Below, piece after piece: positions 58,182 through 64,000 of a stretch of DNA of 64,000 nucleotides; the stretch's first letter is position 1, and each line of letters begins with the position of its first letter. The notes beneath the pieces were generated by a model. That model saw only the letters and a program-made list of their open reading frames with translations. It was not told the DNA's origin and did no database searches. Made by a program: the position numbers and the translations under genes. Origin of the DNA: Rostratula benghalensis (taxonomy: Eukaryota > Chordata > Aves > Charadriiformes > Rostratulidae); assembly GCA_013399305.1 (NCBI GenBank), contig VXAI01000196.1, forward strand, positions 107,197 through 171,196, given 5' to 3'.

Positions 58182-61100
58182 TATCTGCAACATTCTCTGA
58201 GAACAGGCTATTTGATACATGTTCAGTTTTTCTACCTTTATTTTTCCCCCTCATTTTTTCTCTTTTCTGTCTCTGTTTTCTTCTTCTATCTATTTGCGCA
58301 CACGTTGGCATTAATTCATACATCGATTTACTTAAATACTTAGGTATTTTAGGTATTTTTACCTAAGAAGTCTGTTTTTTCTTAAAAAGAAATCCTAGGC
58401 CAATACTTTGTTGCTCTGAGTCTGAAAAAGGTTCAGGAACTGCTTCTACCTTGCCTGTGATCATAGCAAACATTCTCCTACATGTAGCTGTTTATCCACT
58501 GAAAGTTGTCTTTGAAATATTGTCTAATTCCTTGCTCTGTACCACAGTGTTCTTTGCTGCTTTATAGAATGAGTAACAGACTCAATACAATAAAAAGGAT
58601 TAGAATTAAAATCAATTGGCTTTATTCTTCTTTGTCTTTATGGAAAATAATGACATAGAGCATGCAATATCGTATCATTATCTCTTTAACAAGTCTCATA
58701 AATTATGAACATATATTTCATTTATTCCTACCTATCTGCTGCCCTTATTACACATTTACTTGCTTCATTAATGCAGTATTTTCCCTTCTTTTCCTCCTGG
58801 AAAAGAACCACTTATGCCACTAAAGAAAAAAGTCCGATAGTCTATTAAACTGTAGTTGGTTAGTAGCTGGGATCCAGACCAAGAAAAAGTAAATAAAGTA
58901 AAGTCTTAATTTAAAAAAAAAAATATGTAGAAAATGCAAGAAGGTCAAAGAGTGAAAAGCAGAATATGTACATCTATGAATGTGTTTATATCTGAAATTA
59001 AATTTAAGGAGAAGAGAAACAGTCAGAGGATAACAGCAAGAGAAGTTAATGCACATCCAGCTTTTCAGTTGGAGTATCTGTAAGAGCAATTGTCTTCAGA
59101 GCTTAAATCATGCATTATTATTACAGATTTCTGGATGATAACCATGTAAGTGATATATTCACCTACTGCATTTATAATCTTTTGAGGGTATCTTGGGAGT
59201 CTGAGACTTTCAATTCTACAGAGACTACGCTGTGATACAAAGGCAAATGAATTGCTGTAATTGCCTTGAAAGGGTTAATTTTGCTGCTTGTATATATTCT
59301 TAAAGGTATTGCAATTGTTCATACTTGCAAGTAACTATTTAAAAAGAAATAGATGAATGTTGCATCAGAACGAATATTTAACTTTACTGAACTTTTCTGT
59401 TGCCAACAGAAGTTATCAACGTAGAAAAAAAGTGAATGAGATTGAGAATGAAAAGGGTTCAAGGTAAGATGCTTAACAGGAAAACTTGTTGCTGAAATTA
59501 ATTAAATTAGAGATTATATTGGGATAACAATTTTTCTCTTAATCTTCTGAGTAAATGGAGTTTCTATTTTGATATGCAGATATTTTTATTTTTTTTTTAA
59601 ACATTACTGTTTCTTTCAGTTTCTGCAGTTGGCACAGATAGTGTTTGGTTGAGTTTAAGAAGATAGAGGTGAAAGATCAAATGGGAATTTAAAGTGATGA
59701 CTTGTTTTAAGAACCAAGGAGTTGCTGATTGCTCCAGAAGTGACATGCTCTAACTTTGTCCCTCCAGGAGGAAACATGCAAGATCACACCTCCATGTTTA
59801 GTTAAGATGGAGTGCATGTAGAAACACATGCCACTGCTGGCATCTTTACTGGAAAGCAGCAACAGCTGACAAACATTTTACATTAAATATTTGAAAGATT
59901 TATTTTTTTTTTCATACCTTTGACTGACTTTTATCTCTTTTTTAAAAATCAATGTAACCGTCTTTTTCCCTGTGTATCTTTACTTCTCCTTTTTCTTTCT
60001 CTTGTCTCACCTTTAAAGAAGAAAATGAGGAGGCTAGGAAGGAAAATCAATATATGAGCCTATTTTCAGTGAAAAAGTTGAGCTTTTTGGTAAAATACCA
60101 GACACAAACAGAAATACCTACTTTAATTTTAACTGAAAAAAACTACAGAACTTTCCAATCAGCTTTAATTATATAGTTCATGGGCTGTCTGGTGCAAAAC
60201 AAGTGAAGTTTCATAAATATTGCCTCCCTGCAATGACAGATTTATACACTCACACTGATAAATGGTAATTCCAGAATTGGACACAGACAGCACTGCTTGT
60301 GCAAGTTGTACTACTGACTGTCTGAAGACAAGCTTTTTCTCCTTTAGAGAGATATTGCACAGCTAAACTTCACTGTGAAGAAACCTTTCTGAAACTCATT
60401 GAAATATGTCCTTTCTCTATTTAGATGTCTATTTACATTATTTGAGATAGTGTTCTTCCCCACCATGTTCATTCATATAGCAAAATAGTCCAATGAGAGA
60501 CTATATTAATTGATCCTTACAGTTTACATTATGATGTTGATGGGGAAAATAGAACAAAATGGGTCATTTACTAGTGTATCAAGAAAAAAAATAATCCTTT
60601 CCCACACCAATGACTGATTAAATCCTCCCTTTCAGATCTTCAAATAATTGTACAGGGCTATTTTTTTAGTTTTAGATAAAAGTAAGGTTATAAATATGAA
60701 AATGTGCACCACACTAGCATTTTTTTTTAAAATACATTACTTGTGAAAGCATAAGCCACTTGATATGGATCTCAAAACCAGACTTTCATGAAGAAAAGTC
60801 GCAATAATGAAAAAGAATATGATTACTTTATTATTATTATTATTTTAAGAACTTATTGAAACCAAGAAGTTGCAGATACCTTTGAAAAACAACACAATTC
60901 AGCATGGGTAAACTAAGCTGAAAATTAAATATTTTATGTTAGTTTTTTTCAAAAGGAAAACAATTGTGACAGAATCTTCTTTTTTTCCATTACTAAGGAC
61001 TCTGGAAAAATAGCTTTTCTTCAGGGCTCAGTTACTGCATATTCTCTGCTAATGAATTCATCACAGTTGTTGCCAGAAATTAAAGCAGATTTAACCTTTC

Positions 61101-62465
61101 CTATTCTAGTTAATCCTCTTAGCTAAGATTCTCTGAAACTGGAGCCTAATGTATGGTTCCTTAACACATGTTAAGATGGCTGAGTTATGTTTTTCCAGGG
61201 GATCAGCCCTATAAACATCAGGCCATTTATTTAGAATTCTAAATTTTGGGTCTGTTTTGGACTGGTTATGTGTTCCACTTGAAGGTTTCACTGGCTGCCA
61301 AAGTGCTAAGGAGGGAGAGAATATTGATGACCCCACGCAGTTTTATAGAAAGAAGAACTAGTTTCTCCAGAATTGTCCACACCCATCATTCAGGGAACTG
61401 AAATGAATTGATTTACTTTGTAACTGAAGAGAATTAAAAAAGGGCAGGGAAGTTTACTGGCTGGTGTCTCCCATACCTACATTGCTATCCATCCCATGTG
61501 AGAGAATGTTGCCGAGGCCAGCTCTCAAAACCGAAACTGCTTAGTCCTTAGGAGGTTGCTGTACCTGGTATGGACATAATAGACCCTCTGCTAAAGAGGG
61601 GCTTCCTGCCAGCAGAGCTAGCAGGAGACTTGCTGAACTTGTCACAGCTGGAAGTCACTCTTTCTGGATGGTGCACTCATATTATTCATTAAGTCACTTT
61701 CTGTCTCTGTATGAAACTGTATCAGCACATCTGTAACAGCATTCATTTCTGGAAGGAGAAAAAAAAGAATCTTTGCCTTGGAAATGTGTTGAAAGCAGAA
61801 GCAGCAGCGCAGAGAGCACAGCCACACAGCAAAAAACTGATACATGAAGGAGATTTGTCCTCTGTCACTGAATTTTTACGGTCTTTTAGCAGACCACCAA
61901 ACAAAGGATACTAGAGAAGTATCAGTATTCAGATTTGATTCAAACAGCAAAAAAGAATGTCTTCTTTAATGTGAGATAAAAGGAAATGCTCTTGGAGGAT
62001 CTGTGTTTCTAAACAAAGGCAAAGTGGGATGGAAGTTTATTAATTTCTTTTCCCAATTAAGCAAAACAATTTTCAAGTGATAACAAACCCAGGAAGATGC
62101 TGTATTAATTGGCACAGAAGCTTGTATGCTGTGTGCTTTTTCTGGTAATATTTGTACTGTGCTCTGGAGAGTGGATACTTACCTTTTGGAGGAGGAAGGT
62201 AGATAAAGACAAATATAGGACCCAGACTTTTTGTTCAGTTTCTACTTTCTCTAAACTCTTTATTATGCAGCAAGACAAGCTAAACTCATTTAGGGGAATG
62301 CCAACAGCTCTTATCACTATTTCTTTACTTTTCCTTACCTGAACATAAAACAATTACGTGTTAATGCTCAGTCATCCCCATGTTTATTTTTGAAAACGCC
62401 TTTTTTCTCTCTGCACGCTTGCTCCAACTTCTGATTCTAGCCCAGGAAAGCATCCTACTCACCAC
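58182..62465. other. Unique AT-rich DNA, no gene seen
   Basis: A hairpin with 8-bp arms lies at 58339-58346 and 58360-58367. A short TTA triplet run is at 60830-60844. The open frames at 58820-59089, 61106-61336, 61642-61914 and 62105-62353 show no motifs. The stretch 61480-61650 is somewhat GC-richer and unassigned. Confidence 0.45.
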
Positions 62466-63331
62466 TATCCTGGATAGGCTTGAAAGGCGGGCCCATGTGA
62501 ACCTCATGAAGCAGAACTAAGGCAAGAGCAAGGTCCTGCACCCGGTCATAGCAATCCCAGGCACAAATACAGGTTTGGTGGAGAATGGCTGGAGAGCAGC
62601 TCTGAAGCTGCTGAAGGACTTTGAGGAGTTGGTTAATGGAAAGCTCACCATGAGTGAGAAATGTGCCCTGGCAGCCCAGAAAGTCATCTGTATCCTGGGA
62701 TGCATCAAAAGAAACATGACCAATAGGTTGAGGGAGGTGATTCTGCCCCCTCTACTCCACTGTTGTGAGACCCCATCTGGAGCAGTGCGTCCTCAGAACA
62801 AGAAAGACATGTACCTGTGGTAATGAGGACCATGAAGTGGATCAGAGGGCTGTGGAGCACCTCGTCTATGAAGACAGACAGAGAGAGCTGGGGCTGTTCA
62901 GCCTGCAGAAAAGAGTAGACTTTATAGTGGCCTTCTAGTACCTAGAGGAGGCCTATAGGGGAGTTGGGCAGGGACCCTTTATGACGGAATGTAGTAATAG
63001 GACAAGAGATAACTGCTTTAAATTGAAAGAGTGTAGATTTAGACTAATTATTAGGAAAAAAAAAAATCTTTACTGTGAGGATGGTGAAACCCTGGTGGAA
63101 CACGTTGTGCAGGGAAGTTGTGGATGTTCCATCCCCTGGAGGTGTGCATGTTCAAGGCCAGGGTGGATGGGGCTTTAAGAAACCTGGTCTACAGAGAGGC
63201 GTCCCTTCCATGGCAGGCATATTGGATCTAGGAGATCTTTGAGGTCCTTTCCAACCCAAACTGTTCTGATTCTATGATTCTATGATCCTATGATCCTATG
63301 ATTCTATGATTGATTCTATAATTCTATGATC
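62466..63331 (+). mobile_element. CR1 LINE, C-terminal ORF2 and complete 3' end
   Basis: The plus strand starts with 'ctggataggcttgaaagg' (the LDRLERRA block) and proceeds through pieces of the reverse-transcriptase thumb. The frame at 62575-62823 shows KLTMSEKCALAAQKVICILG and the CIKR motif. The frame at 62981-63178 shows NRTRDNCFKLKECRFRLIIR, matching the CR1 block DRTRGNxFKLKEGRFRLDIR. The 3' untranslated part ('gagatctttgaggtccttt', 'ccaacccaaactgttctg') leads into the octamer array. It is a typical 5'-truncated insertion of about 865 bp, broken by several frameshifts, with an intact 3' terminus. Confidence 0.97.
63268..63331 (+). repeat. Expanded CR1 terminal octamer array
   Basis: About seven to eight GATTCTAT-type units in a row, two in the variant form GATCCTAT and one followed by an extra GATT. 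The other copies in this window carry about two or fewer recognisable units. Confidence 0.95.
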
Positions 63332-64000
63332 TGCATGCCAGCAGGATTTTGCCCCTCACCCAGAGCTGGGAGGAGATTTATGTTCAACACAACAGTCTGT
63401 CAGGAGGTCCCCACATTCAGATCCTTAGGTGCATATGTCCTCAAAGTATCTGTGTAAAGGTGTTGCAGGATAGAAAGGAGATTATTCCAACATACCATAT
63501 ATCTTTTGAAGAAAAAACCTTAGCAAAGTCCCTTACTTAGCAGCACATTGATGCCCTGTAAATGAGCATGAAGTTAATGACTTGTTCATTCATTTTGAAT
63601 CACAGAATATGCGTAAGTGGAATTGGACACAGCGAACAGGAAGATAGGTTCATTCTTTTTTACTTCTCTAGCTTTAAAGTTACCATGATAGCCAGGTAGA
63701 GACCATAGTTAATCTGAAAAGAAAGTGATTGAATATTTTGTCTGATAAATAGTGTTCCACTTAGATCTTCCAGAAAAAGTTTAAAGTCATTTTTAAACAC
63801 ACAGAAAATTCATCTTTAGTACCAAACACAGGGAATCTTCTAAGCACAGAACATTAGCCCCCACAGAGGTTAGAAAATCATTTTTTGCATCATCACTTTT
63901 ATAACACACTGAAAAAAAAAAAAAAAACAAAACAAAAAACAACAGTCCCCTGTGTGAAGCAGTTTCTTCAATATTGCTTTCCATATAGGCTGAACAGGCT
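63332..64000. other. Unique DNA to window end, no gene seen
   Basis: It contains one 63-codon plus-strand frame (63349-63540) and one 63-codon minus-strand frame (63793-63984), neither recognised. An A16 run with adjoining CAAAA units lies at 63911-63942. Confidence 0.45.

Noticed and set aside
63268..63331. CRISPR-like direct repeats
   Set aside because: Octamer units with no spacers at the end of a CR1 element. This is the known CR1 terminus, and the genome is eukaryotic.
63599..63632. Possible tiny CR1 terminus ('aatcacagaatatgcg')
   Set aside because: About 30 bases of weak similarity without any continuation. Too short to support.
1..64000. Endogenous viral genes, tRNA/rRNA genes, bacterial-type operons or defence systems
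   Set aside because: No diagnostic motifs were seen on either strand. All reverse-transcriptase-like pieces carry CR1 LINE signatures rather than retroviral ones.

Overview
The window looks like nuclear DNA from a bird: AT-rich, with long stretches of unique sequence and no recognisable cellular gene. The main evidence is at least eleven fragments of chicken-repeat-1 (CR1) LINEs, the dominant avian retrotransposon. Several end in the diagnostic CR1 octamer related to ATTCTATG and encode pieces of the CR1 ORF2 endonuclease or reverse transcriptase. No Alu-like or L1-like elements, bacterial operons, CRISPR arrays or tRNA/rRNA genes were seen. The species and chromosome cannot be named from the sequence alone.

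Layout. 1-1850: two minus-strand CR1 copies around an unidentified, relatively GC-rich block. 1851-23107: mostly unique AT-rich DNA holding a perfect 93-bp duplication around a single N (2248-2434), a G-quadruplex motif (5629-5653, minus), several homopolymer and tetranucleotide tracts, an AT-rich palindrome (20903-20980) and a 40-N gap (21737-21776). 23108-23880: minus-strand CR1. 28023-28107: alternating purine-pyrimidine tract. 28797-29560: plus-strand CR1. 30938-31007: a small exon-like segment. 31345-31452: CR1 3' end. 31883-32464: the longest open frame in the window, with an in-frame 48-bp tandem duplication and no recognised product. 34640-34750 and 40425-40545: two decayed MIR-like SINEs. 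37795-38675: internal/5' CR1 piece. 42112-42392 and 42905-43014: a younger and a very old CR1. 43015-53720: unique DNA with simple repeats. 53722-54930: plus-strand CR1 reverse-transcriptase segment split by a nested minus-strand CR1. 56671-56724: TATC microsatellite. 58077-58181 and 62466-63331: CR1 3' ends, the last with an enlarged octamer array.

The window is best read as a gene desert or the interior of a very large intron. None of the open frames is convincing as a conserved protein apart from the broken CR1 ORF2 pieces. Three splice-site-bounded segments are offered as low-confidence exon candidates. I found no evidence of a new biological system. The most actionable observations are the probable assembly-made duplication at 2248-2434, the nested CR1 insertion, and the exon and ORF candidates.
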